From Rhodospirillales bacterium (GTDB lineage: Bacteria > Pseudomonadota > Alphaproteobacteria > UBA9219): a stretch of DNA of 18,913 nt. The first letter of the stretch is position 1. Each line of letters starts with the position of its first letter. The DNA is taken from assembly GCA_015654915.1 (NCBI GenBank), contig JAATFY010000221.1:1-18913 (forward strand), in the 5' to 3' direction. This document shows, in pieces, positions 6,064-13,478 of this stretch. A model generated the notes under the pieces. That model did not search any database, was not told the DNA's origin, and worked only from the letters and a program-made list of their open reading frames with translations. A program made the position numbers and the translations under genes.

Positions 6064-7709
6064 TCCAGCGACTCCAGCAATTGTTTATCGAGGCCGTAAT
6101 AAGCGGCCTTCGGCAAGCAATGCGGGCGGAGGCCATGGTTTTTGAAATCGACGGTGAGTTTGCTGTCGGCAGCCTCGCCGACCACCTCGCAGGTGAACAG
6201 GTCCTGCATGGTGATGACCTCGCCTTCCATGCCGGTGATTTCTGAAATATGCGTGATGCGGCGCGAGCCGTCCCGCATGCGGCTGACCTGGATGATCATG
6301 TCGACGGCGGAGGCGATTTGCTGCCGGATCGCGCGCGGCGACAGGTTGGCGACCGCCAATCCCACCATGTTTTCAAGCCGCATCAGCGCCTCGCGCGGGC
6401 GATTGGCGTGGACGGTGGATAATGAACCGTCATGGCCGGTATTCATCGCCTGCAGCATATCGATGGCCTCGCCGCCGCGCGTCTCGCCGACGATAATGCG
6501 GTCGGGACGCATGCGCAGGGCATTTTTCAGAAGATCGCGCATGGTAATCTCGCCATGGCCTTCGAGATTGGCCGGACGGGTTTCCAGCCGCACGACATGC
6601 GGTTGTTGTAGTTGCAACTCGGCGGCGTCTTCGATGGTGACGATGCGTTCGCCATGGTCGATCATCTGCGAGAGGGCATTGAGAAGCGTGGTCTTGCCGG
6701 AGCCGGTGCCGCCCGAAATCAGGATATTCACGCGCGACCGGCCGACGATACGCAAGACCTTGGCCATCTGCGGCGACATGCTGCCGAATTTGACCATCGT
6801 ATCCAGCATGATTTTCTTTTTCGAAAATTTACGGATGGTGATGGTGGGGCCGTCGATGGCCAGCGGCGGGATGATGATATTGACGCGGCTGCCGTCCATC
6901 AGGCGGGCGTCGCAGAGAGGCGAACTTTCATCGATGCGCCGCCCGATGGCGGTGACGATGCGGGTGGCAATGGCCAGCACATGCGCGTTGTCGCGGAAAC
7001 GCACGTCGGACAAGGTCAGCCTGCCTTTTTGTTCGATGTAAACCTGCTTCGGCCCGTTGACCATGATTTCGGAAATCGTTTCGTCGGCCAATAGCGGCTC
7101 GAGAGGCCCGAGACCAAGCATGTCGTCGAGCAGTTGTGTTACAAGTTCTTGCCTTTCGGCGGCGTTCAGCTGGATTTTCTGCTCAAGCAGCAATTCGGTG
7201 ACGAGGCCGGTCAGGTCGCGGCCCAGATCCTCGCGGCTCATCTTGGCGGCGGCGGAGGTATCGATGCGTTCCAGCACAATGGGCTGCAGTTTGGTCTTGG
7301 CCTGATCGACGCTGCTGCGGCTGGACGGGCGCGCGTAAGTTTCACCGTGCGGCGGTTCCAGCAGCGCGCCGAGCGTTATATTGGCGGTGGTGGATGATGT
7401 CGGAATAACCGATTTCAACGGCAGCGAAGCCGGAGCATCCGTACGCGTCCCCAGCGCTGCCGAACTGCTTTCCACCAGAAAGCTGTTTACAAGCGCGGTT
7501 ACAAGATCGCGCTGGTCGAGCAGGTTAAGCTCCAGCCGGTTACCGGCCAGATAGGTCGCGACGACATGCTTGGCCTCGCGGGCGACATCCGCGCGCGGCG
7601 TCAAACGCGCCTTGTCGATCGGCATGCGCATGCGCAATTCCGGCAGGATGCGGTCCCGCAAGGTCGGGATTGTCATGTCCCGCGGAGGTGCCGTGCCATC
7701 GGGCGCCAT
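6060..7709 (-). CDS. cpaF: Tad pilus assembly ATPase CpaF (TadA) with a duplicated N-terminal domain
   Basis: A 549-residue secretion ATPase of the VirB11/GspE superfamily that powers Flp pilus assembly. The Walker A motif GGTGSGKTT is at 333-341. The Asp box RIVTIEDAAE is at 355-364, the Walker B region RIIVGETRG at about 404-412, and the His box STVHANRP at about 431-438. The N-terminal helical domain directly before the ATPase (about 137-198, ending LVTQLLDDMLG) is preceded by a diverged second copy at about 17-78. The two are joined by a Ser/Thr/Pro-rich linker (80-135). This makes the protein longer than usual CpaF. GGAG lies nine bases upstream of the ATG, within the end of cpaE, whose stop is 3 bases away. 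Confidence 0.95.
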   Translation of the reverse strand: MAPDGTAPPRDMTIPTLRDRILPELRMRMPIDKARLTPRADVAREAKHVVATYLAGNRLELNLLDQRDLVTALVNSFLVESSSAALGTRTDAPASLPLKSVIPTSSTTANITLGALLEPPHGETYARPSSRSSVDQAKTKLQPIVLERIDTSAAAKMSREDLGRDLTGLVTELLLEQKIQLNAAERQELVTQLLDDMLGLGPLEPLLADETISEIMVNGPKQVYIEQKGRLTLSDVRFRDNAHVLAIATRIVTAIGRRIDESSPLCDARLMDGSRVNIIIPPLAIDGPTITIRKFSKKKIMLDTMVKFGSMSPQMAKVLRIVGRSRVNILISGGTGSGKTTLLNALSQMIDHGERIVTIEDAAELQLQQPHVVRLETRPANLEGHGEITMRDLLKNALRMRPDRIIVGETRGGEAIDMLQAMNTGHDGSLSTVHANRPREALMRLENMVGLAVANLSPRAIRQQIASAVDMIIQVSRMRDGSRRITHISEITGMEGEVITMQDLFTCEVVGEAADSKLTVDFKNHGLRPHCLPKAAYYGLDKQLLESLE

Positions 7710-7712
7710 GGT

Positions 7713-8984
7713 TTAACTCTCCTTATGCGGAGACGGCTTTTTCTGTGTCGCTTTTTTCATAATGCCGTCAAAAAATTTGAAAAAATGATCTCCGGTTTTT
7801 TTCGTGTCAACTTTCGCGCCGCCGCTTAATTTTTGCGCCAGCGTTAAAAGGGCTTTTGTCACGGGGGCATTGCGGGCGACTTCGCCCAGCGCCTTGCCGC
7901 TGTTGGATGCCGTGGTGACGGATTTGTGGTCCTCGGGAATGACGGCGTTTATCTTGATCTGCGCGCCCTTTTCGAAAGAGGCCATGTCGACCTGCCCCGC
8001 GCGGGTGGGGCCGGTGCGCGACGCCACGACGGTGAGGGTTGCAGCGCAGCCGAGAGTGTTCAGCGCGGTTTTGATGCGCAGGGAATCGCGGATGCCGGCC
8101 AGCGACAATTCGGTGACGAGAACGATGTCGTGAGCCGTGGTCAGAAGGCGTTTCTGCGTCGCCAGCAAATGGCGCGGCAAATCGACGACGACGTAATCGA
8201 AATTGCCCATCATTTCCTTGAGCAAGGCCGTGATCGCACCGCTGTCCATTTGCACGAATTCGTCGACGGCTTCTTCCGCGCCCAGCACCGAGAAAGTATC
8301 GCTTTCCTGAACAATGGAGCTGGCGATCATCAGCCCGTCGAGGCGCTGCGGCGAATTGACGATGTCGCGCAAGCCGCGCCCGGGCTCGAGATCGAGCGCC
8401 AAGGACGTCGTGCCGAAGTGCAGGTCGAGATCGAGCAGGACGCAGTTGAATTTCAGTTCGTGCGCCAGCAGCCAGCCGGTATTGACGGCGATAGTGCTGG
8501 CGCCGACGCCGCCGCGCGTGCCGATAACGACGATAAGGCGCGCTTCTTTCGCTTCGGCCTTGCCCTGTACGCCGCCGCGCAAAGCCGCCGTTGTCGCCTG
8601 GTTGAGCGCGTCCACCGACAGGGGCTTGACCAGATAATCCGTCACGCCCGCATTCAGCATACGGCGGTAAAGCGCAACATCGTTGGCCGAACCGACAGCG
8701 ATAATTTTTTTGTCGGGGCCGCACAGGCTGACAAGCCGCGTGGCGGCGGCGACCGGATCGCCCTGCCCGTCGATATCGACAATCGCCATTTTGGGCGGCG
8801 TCGACGCCTCGAGCATCTGCGCGAAAATATCGGGGCCGCCCTGCTGCACGCTGGCCGGCGGAAAGCCCTGCCGGTCCGCCCAACTGCGCAGGGTATGAAG
8901 CGAATCCTCGTCGATGACGAACGCCATGAATTCGTCATGCATGGTTTTGCCGTTGTCATCCGTGCTGTGGTTGCGGGCGCTCAT
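7713..8984 (-). CDS. cpaE: Tad pilus localisation protein CpaE (TadZ)
   Basis: A 423-residue protein that in Caulobacter and Aggregatibacter directs the Tad machine to its cellular site. Residues about 20-130 form an atypical receiver-like domain: AIVDID at 67-72, YLVKPL at 117-122. It is followed by a MinD/ParA-type ATPase starting at 150 (LIVVIGTRGGVGAST). The deviant Walker A (155-164) has Arg and Ala where ParA proteins carry their two lysines, as is common in the TadZ/CpaE family. LLDLDLHFG and VVVDLPRH are the other nucleotide-site strands. A lysine-rich tail follows. GGGAGG lies three bases upstream of the ATG, and there is a 10-base gap from cpaD. Confidence 0.94.
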   Translation of the reverse strand: MSARNHSTDDNGKTMHDEFMAFVIDEDSLHTLRSWADRQGFPPASVQQGGPDIFAQMLEASTPPKMAIVDIDGQGDPVAAATRLVSLCGPDKKIIAVGSANDVALYRRMLNAGVTDYLVKPLSVDALNQATTAALRGGVQGKAEAKEARLIVVIGTRGGVGASTIAVNTGWLLAHELKFNCVLLDLDLHFGTTSLALDLEPGRGLRDIVNSPQRLDGLMIASSIVQESDTFSVLGAEEAVDEFVQMDSGAITALLKEMMGNFDYVVVDLPRHLLATQKRLLTTAHDIVLVTELSLAGIRDSLRIKTALNTLGCAATLTVVASRTGPTRAGQVDMASFEKGAQIKINAVIPEDHKSVTTASNSGKALGEVARNAPVTKALLTLAQKLSGGAKVDTKKTGDHFFKFFDGIMKKATQKKPSPHKES

Positions 8985-8994
8985 GTCCCTCCCG

Positions 8995-9465
8995 TCAGGG
9001 GGCCACGGGAGCAGCCGCCGCCGCAGGCGCTGCCGCCGAAGAACCCGTCGCGTCGCCGGTCATGGATGAGGTGGCGCTGGGCGCCGTCGTAACCGCCGCC
9101 GACATATCGGGCGACGTATCGAGGTCGAGCAGGCCGCGCGTCTGGTTGTTCTGGTAACGCCGGATGGCGCCCACGGCCAGAACGCCGCTGCTGTCGCCCA
9201 TGTCGCGCCCTTTGACCAGATCTTCGGGACGGTCGACCATCAGCGCCAGATTACGGGCGTTGGCGCAGCCGAATTGCGGCACCGGCTGGTTGTCATAGGG
9301 ATCGGTCGTGGCGCTGTTCCAGCTTGGGCAGCTCGGCGGTATCGCCACCATGCCGTTCGGCGTCGGCATGACGCGGATGGTGTAGTCGGGCGTCGGCGTC
9401 GGCGCATAGCCGCACGCGGCAAGGGCGAGAAGAGCAACCGGCAGCAGTGCGAATATTTTGCGCAT
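8995..9465 (-). CDS. cpaD: Tad pilus lipoprotein CpaD
   Basis: A 156-residue outer-membrane-directed lipoprotein that supports the CpaC secretin. The signal peptide ends in the lipobox LAAC at 15-18 (Cys18 would be lipidated). The CpaD core follows: PSCPSWN at 44-50 and QFGCANARNLALMVDRPEDL at 64-83, with the two cysteines Cys46 and Cys67 of the family. From about residue 115 the protein is a low-complexity Ala/Ser/Thr/Pro tail ending PVAP. It looks short for CpaD because the region between the lipobox and the first Cys is only about 27 residues. TGGAG lies seven bases before the ATG. The gap to cpaC is 4 bases. Confidence 0.87.
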   Translation of the reverse strand: MRKIFALLPVALLALAACGYAPTPTPDYTIRVMPTPNGMVAIPPSCPSWNSATTDPYDNQPVPQFGCANARNLALMVDRPEDLVKGRDMGDSSGVLAVGAIRRYQNNQTRGLLDLDTSPDMSAAVTTAPSATSSMTGDATGSSAAAPAAAAAPVAP

Positions 9466-9469
9466 GGTT

Positions 9470-11020
9470 TTACTCCAGAAGAAAACCGCCGGGACCGGCG
9501 GGGGCCGATGAATTCGAGCCGGAAACGGGCGGGGCCTGACGCAGCGGCGTGGCCGAAGGCGGGGTGATAGGTACAGGGGCCACAGTGGGCGCGGGTGCGG
9601 GCGTCATTGTTTCTTGGCTCGTTTCGACCGGTTCCACAGGTGCTGCGGCCGCCGCCGGAGGTTCGGCGCGCACGGCGACCGGATTGCCGCTCATGGGCCG
9701 CGCATTCGGATCGCCGCTGCTGTAGCGCAGCCCCATCAGGCGCTCGCCTTCCGCAGGCGGGCTGAGCCCATCCATCGGCAAGGCGAGTTGCCGTTCATCG
9801 GACGGTTTCACGATGTAAGGCGTGATGATGACGACCAGTTCGGTCTGGCCGTTCACAAAATGATCGGAGCGGAACAGGGCGCCGAGAACGGGCAAATCGC
9901 CAAGCAGCGGATATTTATTCACCGTCTGCGCCTGATTATTATCCATCAATCCGGCAATCGCGAAACTCTCGCCGCTCGCGACTTCAATCGTGGTTTCCGC
10001 CTTGCGCGTCGTCAGTGCGGGCACGGTGATGTTGTCCAGAATGATGGCGCCCACCTGCGTCAGCTGGCTGACTTCCGGCTTCACATGCAAATTGATGCGG
10101 TTCTCGCTGATGAGTGTCGGGGTGAATTCCAGCGAGATGCCGTATTTCTTGAACTCGATGCTGATGGTGCCGTTGCCCTGCGGAATAGGGATTGGAAATT
10201 CGCCGCCGGCGAGGAAGCTCGCGGTTTCGCCGGACATCGCCGTCAGGTTGGGTTCGGCCAGTATGGTGATGAGGCCATCCTGCGCCAGCGCGTCGATCAG
10301 GCTGTTGACGTTCGTGCGTTTGCCGGAATGGCCGATGGCGATGGCGTCGTTCGGCACCCCTAAAGTAGTGTTGTTGGTGCGGGTAATGACGTTATTGGCG
10401 CCGAGAAAAGCCGGTCCCGTAAAGAGCCCAAAGGCGAAGCCGCCGATGCTGGTGATGGCGTTCCAGTCGATGCCAAGCGTATTGTCGATGTTACGCTGCA
10501 CTTCCGCGAAGCGGACGCGGATCTGGATCTGGTTGCTGCCGACCACCCGTATGCGGTTGATGATGTCGCCGCCCGCGGCGGGCAGAAAGCGCTGCGCCAG
10601 TTTGTAGGCGTCGGCGACGGCGGCGGGATCGTGTGCTTCGCCGGTCAGCACGATGCCGTTAGGCAGCGACTGGATCTTGATTTTATTGCCGGGGATGGCG
10701 ACATCCATCTCCTGCCGCAAATCGGCAAGGTCCTGCAAGACGATGACCGTGCGGTGGGAAAGGGTATTGCCGGAGCCGTCGCTGGCCATAAACGTCGTTT
10801 CGCCGGTGCGTTTGCCGAAAATCATGATCGAAGTCGGCGACATCACCTGCACGTCGGCGATGTCGGGATTGGCGATAAAAATGGACGCCGCCGGTGCGCT
10901 CAGGGTCAGCGACACGCCGTGATCGACGCTGACATTCAAAGGCGTTGCGCCCGCCGCCCAGGCATCGGCGGTAAGGCCGAGCAGGATAAAGCAGGAAAGA
11001 ACAAGAAGGCGCCGGATCAT
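9470..11020 (-). CDS. cpaC: Tad pilus outer-membrane secretin CpaC (RcpA)
   Basis: A 516-residue secretin of the type II/III family that forms the outer-membrane channel for the Flp pilus. After a signal peptide ending ADAWA (about residue 22) comes the pilus N-terminal domain (VDHGVSLTLSAPAASIFIAN) and a BON-like segment (LPNGIVLTGEA). The secretin core has KPEVSQL, VASGESFAIAGLMDN, LGDLPVLGALFRS and the terminal ELVVIITPYIVKP. The last 80 or so residues are rich in Pro, Ala and Thr. I preferred the ATG at 11018-11020, with AGGA five bases upstream, over an ATG two codons earlier that has the purines touching it. It starts just after the cpaB stop. Confidence 0.95.
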   Translation of the reverse strand: MIRRLLVLSCFILLGLTADAWAAGATPLNVSVDHGVSLTLSAPAASIFIANPDIADVQVMSPTSIMIFGKRTGETTFMASDGSGNTLSHRTVIVLQDLADLRQEMDVAIPGNKIKIQSLPNGIVLTGEAHDPAAVADAYKLAQRFLPAAGGDIINRIRVVGSNQIQIRVRFAEVQRNIDNTLGIDWNAITSIGGFAFGLFTGPAFLGANNVITRTNNTTLGVPNDAIAIGHSGKRTNVNSLIDALAQDGLITILAEPNLTAMSGETASFLAGGEFPIPIPQGNGTISIEFKKYGISLEFTPTLISENRINLHVKPEVSQLTQVGAIILDNITVPALTTRKAETTIEVASGESFAIAGLMDNNQAQTVNKYPLLGDLPVLGALFRSDHFVNGQTELVVIITPYIVKPSDERQLALPMDGLSPPAEGERLMGLRYSSGDPNARPMSGNPVAVRAEPPAAAAAPVEPVETSQETMTPAPAPTVAPVPITPPSATPLRQAPPVSGSNSSAPAGPGGFLLE

Positions 11021-11027
11021 CGTCATC

Positions 11028-11894
11028 CTATCTGTGCCGCTCGAAATTGCTGTCGGTCGCATCCTTGCCGCGCATGATATGGACGCGCTGCATCAACCCG
11101 TCCTCACCGTTGACGCTCGGAAAGGCGGAACTGACATCGCTGTCCCACGTCACGCTTTTTTCGCCGGTCGCGGCGCCGTTGTCGGCGGCAAGGCTGCGCA
11201 GGACCAGCGACAGGTTGCCGTGTGAGCCGGCGCCCGCCTGTCCGACGATATCGGACGCCAGCGCCAGCTTCTCGGCCTGCTTCGGGGTTACCTCGAGTGT
11301 TGCCAGTTGCGCGACTTTAGGGTCGGCCGACATGCTGTCGGTTTTCTGGTCGAGCGCCAGAACGCGCGCATCGCTCAGGACGATTTCGCTGACGCGCCGT
11401 TCGGTAAGGTCCGCACTGTCCTTGCGGCTGAAGCTGTGCGTCAGGATGACGTCGACATGGTCGCCCGGGAAGATGAAGCCCGCCACGCCCGAGCTTGGCG
11501 ACAGGGTGACCGCGATCGCGCGCATGCCGGGCGTCAGGACGGCGGCGAGAAAGCCGTGGTCATGCGCCTGCACGATATGGCCGGTCAGGAAAGGTTCGCC
11601 CGCCCGCATCCCGTCGCGTAAAACGGCGCCGACCAGACGGCCCGTATCGTCTTTATCCTTGCGGTAAAACTGCGACGTGTCGCTGTCCGCCGCCCATGGA
11701 ATCCATTTCATATCCGCGTCTTTCAGGATCGTGCCGGTCGGCAGGTCGTGCGTGGCCGCGAGAATTTGCGTCGTCGCGACGGGTACCGGCGCCGATGTTT
11801 CCTGCTGCGGCCCCATCAGGGCGCGCGCCGCCATCACCGTGCCGATGGCGACGAGGCCCGCAACCGCGAGCAGCATGATCTTGCGCTTGGACAT
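11028..11894 (-). CDS. cpaB: Tad pilus assembly protein CpaB (RcpC)
   Basis: A 288-residue periplasmic protein anchored by one N-terminal membrane helix (about 6-26), associated with the secretin. A SAF-like domain (about 40-105; ILAATHDLPTGTILKDADMK and LRDGMRAGEPF) is followed by the RcpC block RAIAVTLSPSSGVAGFIFPG and DHVDVILTHSF (about 125-155). This is the most diagnostic part of the family. The cpaA stop lies 4 bases upstream, and cpaC follows directly. Length is normal for the family. Confidence 0.93.
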   Translation of the reverse strand: MSKRKIMLLAVAGLVAIGTVMAARALMGPQQETSAPVPVATTQILAATHDLPTGTILKDADMKWIPWAADSDTSQFYRKDKDDTGRLVGAVLRDGMRAGEPFLTGHIVQAHDHGFLAAVLTPGMRAIAVTLSPSSGVAGFIFPGDHVDVILTHSFSRKDSADLTERRVSEIVLSDARVLALDQKTDSMSADPKVAQLATLEVTPKQAEKLALASDIVGQAGAGSHGNLSLVLRSLAADNGAATGEKSVTWDSDVSSAFPSVNGEDGLMQRVHIMRGKDATDSNFERHR

Positions 11895-11898
11895 GGCC

Positions 11899-12399
11899 TC
11901 AGCCCGGAAATAAAATGGGTTGCGACAATAAATAAAGGATGCTCAAGCCGCCGATCGCGATGGCGATTCCGTAGGGTATCGGAACCTTGCCGAGCGCGAC
12001 GGCCTGCTTGCCGGAAAAATTGCGGGTATAGGTTATCAGCGCCATCGTGAGGGCGACGAGGCCGCCCGCGAACGCCGTCATGATCAGGAATACGGAAATG
12101 AAATGCGGGCCTGCCCACAGGCTGGTGGCCGCCATCAGCTTGATATCGCCGGCGCCGGCCAGGTCGCCGATATACATGACAAAGCCCGCGATCAGGACGA
12201 GGGCGAACACCATCAGATGCTGATCCCATTCGATCGGATGCGGCGCCGTCGCGGCGAAAACCGGAAACAGGACGAGAAGTCCCGCGCAAATGATATTGGG
12301 GATGCGGTAGTGGCGCGCGTCATTGACGGCGGCGGCGACCAGCAACGCGGCGGCAGCCACAAGAACGGCGATATGAAAAGTAGCCAGAGCCAGAACCAT
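11899..12399 (-). CDS. cpaA: Prepilin peptidase CpaA (TadV)
   Basis: A 166-residue A24-family aspartic protease that cleaves the leader from Flp pilin at the cytoplasmic face of the inner membrane. The two catalytic aspartates are visible. Asp27 lies in AAVNDARHYRIPN, and Asp85 lies in the GxGD motif (GAGDIKLMAA, 82-91). About five or six hydrophobic helices fill the rest. It is the short form without an N-methyltransferase domain, as expected for Tad systems. AAGG lies eight bases before the ATG. It is the first gene of the tightly packed machinery cluster and lies 127 bases beyond a terminator that follows flp1. Confidence 0.93.
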   Translation of the reverse strand: MVLALATFHIAVLVAAAALLVAAAVNDARHYRIPNIICAGLLVLFPVFAATAPHPIEWDQHLMVFALVLIAGFVMYIGDLAGAGDIKLMAATSLWAGPHFISVFLIMTAFAGGLVALTMALITYTRNFSGKQAVALGKVPIPYGIAIAIGGLSILYLLSQPILFPG

Positions 12400-12525
12400 G
12401 GATTTACCTTGGGAAAGTCAGAAGTCGCATCGGGTTTCTACCATTTCACTATGACCTTACTAAGATTAAAGAGCGGTGAATCGAAAAGATTCGTTCCGGT
12501 AACGGAATACTCACGGGTTTAAGCC

Positions 12526-12558
12526 AAAAAAAGATGCCGACCCTGCGGCCGGCATCTT
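12526..12558 (-). terminator. Rho-independent terminator after the pilin gene flp1
   Basis: Read on the minus strand, a 9-bp stem (arms at 12550-12558 and 12531-12539, sequence AAGATGCCG and its complement) closes a 10-base loop. The stem runs into a 7-base T-run (12526-12532). It lies 28 bases past the flp1 stop and before cpaA, so it should end most pilin transcripts there. Confidence 0.85.
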
Positions 12559-12585
12559 GTGTTTTCGGCATAAGTCCGGAGAGGT

Positions 12586-12744
12586 TTAGAGATGCGCCTG
12601 GACGTTCGCGAACACGCCGCTCAGGGCCGGCCCGAGGGTCACAAGCACGCCGACGATAGCGACGGCGATCAGCGACGCGATCAGGCCGTATTCGATAGCC
12701 GTGGCGCCTTCATCCTGTTTCATAAAACGTTTGATGTTACGCAT
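12586..12744 (-). CDS. flp: Flp-type pilin, copy 1
   Basis: A 52-residue prepilin, the major subunit of the Tad pilus. The leader is 13 residues (ending KQDEG). Cleavage by CpaA is expected after Gly13, giving a mature protein beginning ATAIEYGLIA, with the Glu-Tyr pair diagnostic of Flp pilins. A single hydrophobic helix (about 17-38) is followed by a short polar end, ANVQAHL. AAGGAGG lies nine bases before the ATG and supports this start, not the longer open frame. The mature part differs from copy 2 at two positions. Highly expressed pilin genes often stand ahead of cpaA like this. Confidence 0.95.
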   Translation of the reverse strand: MRNIKRFMKQDEGATAIEYGLIASLIAVAIVGVLVTLGPALSGVFANVQAHL

Positions 12745-12837
12745 AGTCGTGTTCCTCCTTGCGATTGCACAGAACCCGGTCAGGTTCGGATCACGCAAGG
12801 ATAGGCGATATCCTTTAAGGAAATGTGAATCGAAATG

Positions 12838-12915
12838 AAATTTTCTGAATAAAAACAACATGATAATATGTAAACAAAATCTTCCGGGATTAGTTCGAAA
12901 TTCAATATTTCCGCC
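12838..12915 (-). promoter_or_regulatory. Conserved upstream region of flp1 (shared with flp2)
   Basis: Two blocks match the region upstream of flp2. Positions 12838-12858 agree at 17 of 21 bases with 13312-13332. Positions 12891-12915 agree at 21 of 25 bases with 13365-13389. The spacing between blocks is identical in both copies, and the distance to the start codon differs by 4 bases (94 against 90, and 147 against 143). This probably includes the pilin promoter and regulator sites, but I could not identify confident -35/-10 hexamers. Confidence 0.55.
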
Positions 12916-12948
12916 GCACGTTCCGGCTTCGATACAATGCTTTGATCT

Positions 12949-12962
12949 GCATAAATTTATGC
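12949..12962. promoter_or_regulatory. 14-bp perfect palindrome upstream of flp1
   Basis: GCATAAATTTATGC is a perfect inverted repeat without a spacer, about 205 bases before the flp1 start. It has no counterpart at the equivalent place upstream of flp2. Its form would suit a dimeric regulator; the function is not known. Confidence 0.35.
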
Positions 12963-13048
12963 CGCAACGCACAAACGGCACGCCGTCGCGAGACAGCATG
13001 CCGTCCGGAGCAATCGCCGCGCGGACCCGTCAAGAGCCCGCGGTACGA

Positions 13049-13222
13049 TTATAAACTGGCTTGCACGTTGGCGAACACGCCGCTCAGGGCCGGCCCGAGG
13101 GTGATCAGCACGCCGACGATGGCGACGGCGATCAGCGACGCGATCAGGCCGTATTCGATGGCGGTGGCGCCTCCTTCTTGTTTCAGAAAGTCCTGTTTCA
13201 TAAAACGCATGATGTTACGCAT
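13049..13222 (-). CDS. flp: Flp-type pilin, copy 2, with a lengthened leader
   Basis: A 57-residue prepilin whose mature part (ATAIEYGLIA onward, 39 residues) differs from copy 1 at only two places (Ile for Val, and Ser for His near the end). The leader is 18 residues instead of 13. The five codons for FMKQD are repeated as FLKQE, a 15-base tandem duplication (13190-13204 and 13175-13189) just before the Gly-Gly cleavage site. GGGGAG lies seven bases before the ATG. It should be cleaved by CpaA like its paralogue. It is the first gene of the pilus locus. Confidence 0.95.
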   Translation of the reverse strand: MRNIMRFMKQDFLKQEGGATAIEYGLIASLIAVAIVGVLITLGPALSGVFANVQASL

Positions 13223-13311
13223 AAATATTCTCCCCGATAAACCGGCAAGAATGCCGCGATAAGAAGGAGCCAGAATAACGTCGTACCGTTTAAGAAGAAA
13301 TAAAAACCGGC

Positions 13312-13389
13312 AATTTTTCCGAGGAAAAACAAGGCGATAGTTTGCAGCCAAAACAAAACGAAAATAGTTTGAAATTCGATCTGTCCGCC
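13312..13389 (-). promoter_or_regulatory. Conserved upstream region of flp2 (shared with flp1)
   Basis: This is the counterpart of 12838-12915. The shared blocks carry TAGTTTGAAATTC (13365-13377) and GAAAAACAA (13324-13332) on the plus strand, with equal internal spacing in both copies. It supports duplication of pilin gene plus promoter as one unit. The promoter hexamers are not identified. Confidence 0.55.
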
Positions 13390-13463
13390 AAGCCGTTCCG
13401 TCCTTTAAGAAAACGGGTTTGGAAAAAAGCACATCAAAGCGGTCGTGACGTTTTCGAAGCTGC

Positions 13464-13478
13464 TTAAGCATGTGTTAA
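13464..13478. promoter_or_regulatory. CtrA-like binding site (TTAA-N7-TTAA)
   Basis: TTAA at 13464-13467 and 13475-13478 are separated by exactly seven bases, the core of the alphaproteobacterial CtrA box. It is 57 bases before the ICMT-like start and 242 bases before flp2. In Caulobacter the pilin gene is a CtrA target, so the position is suggestive. The core is short, and chance is not excluded. Confidence 0.4.

Larger units (their letters stand above)
12745..13048. other. Gap between the two pilin genes: flp1 leader/promoter region
   Basis: This AT-rich gap contains blocks conserved with the flp2 upstream region (12838-12858 and 12891-12915) and a 14-base perfect palindrome (12949-12962). 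The open frame that runs into it from flp1 has no pilin-like sequence and no start signal. No terminator with a T-run was found after flp2, so flp2 transcripts may continue into flp1. Confidence 0.6.

Noticed and set aside
7926..9092. 388-codon open frame on the plus strand
   Set aside because: It lies opposite cpaE, whose ATPase and receiver motifs are clear; its own composition is shadow-like.
12745..12999. N-terminal extension of flp1 in the same open frame
   Set aside because: The pilin start at 12744 has a strong AAGGAGG, gives a normal leader, and the upstream sequence is AT-rich control DNA.
13223..13471. N-terminal extension of flp2 in the same open frame
   Set aside because: The start at 13222 has GGGGAG and a prepilin leader; the upstream frame matches conserved noncoding blocks.
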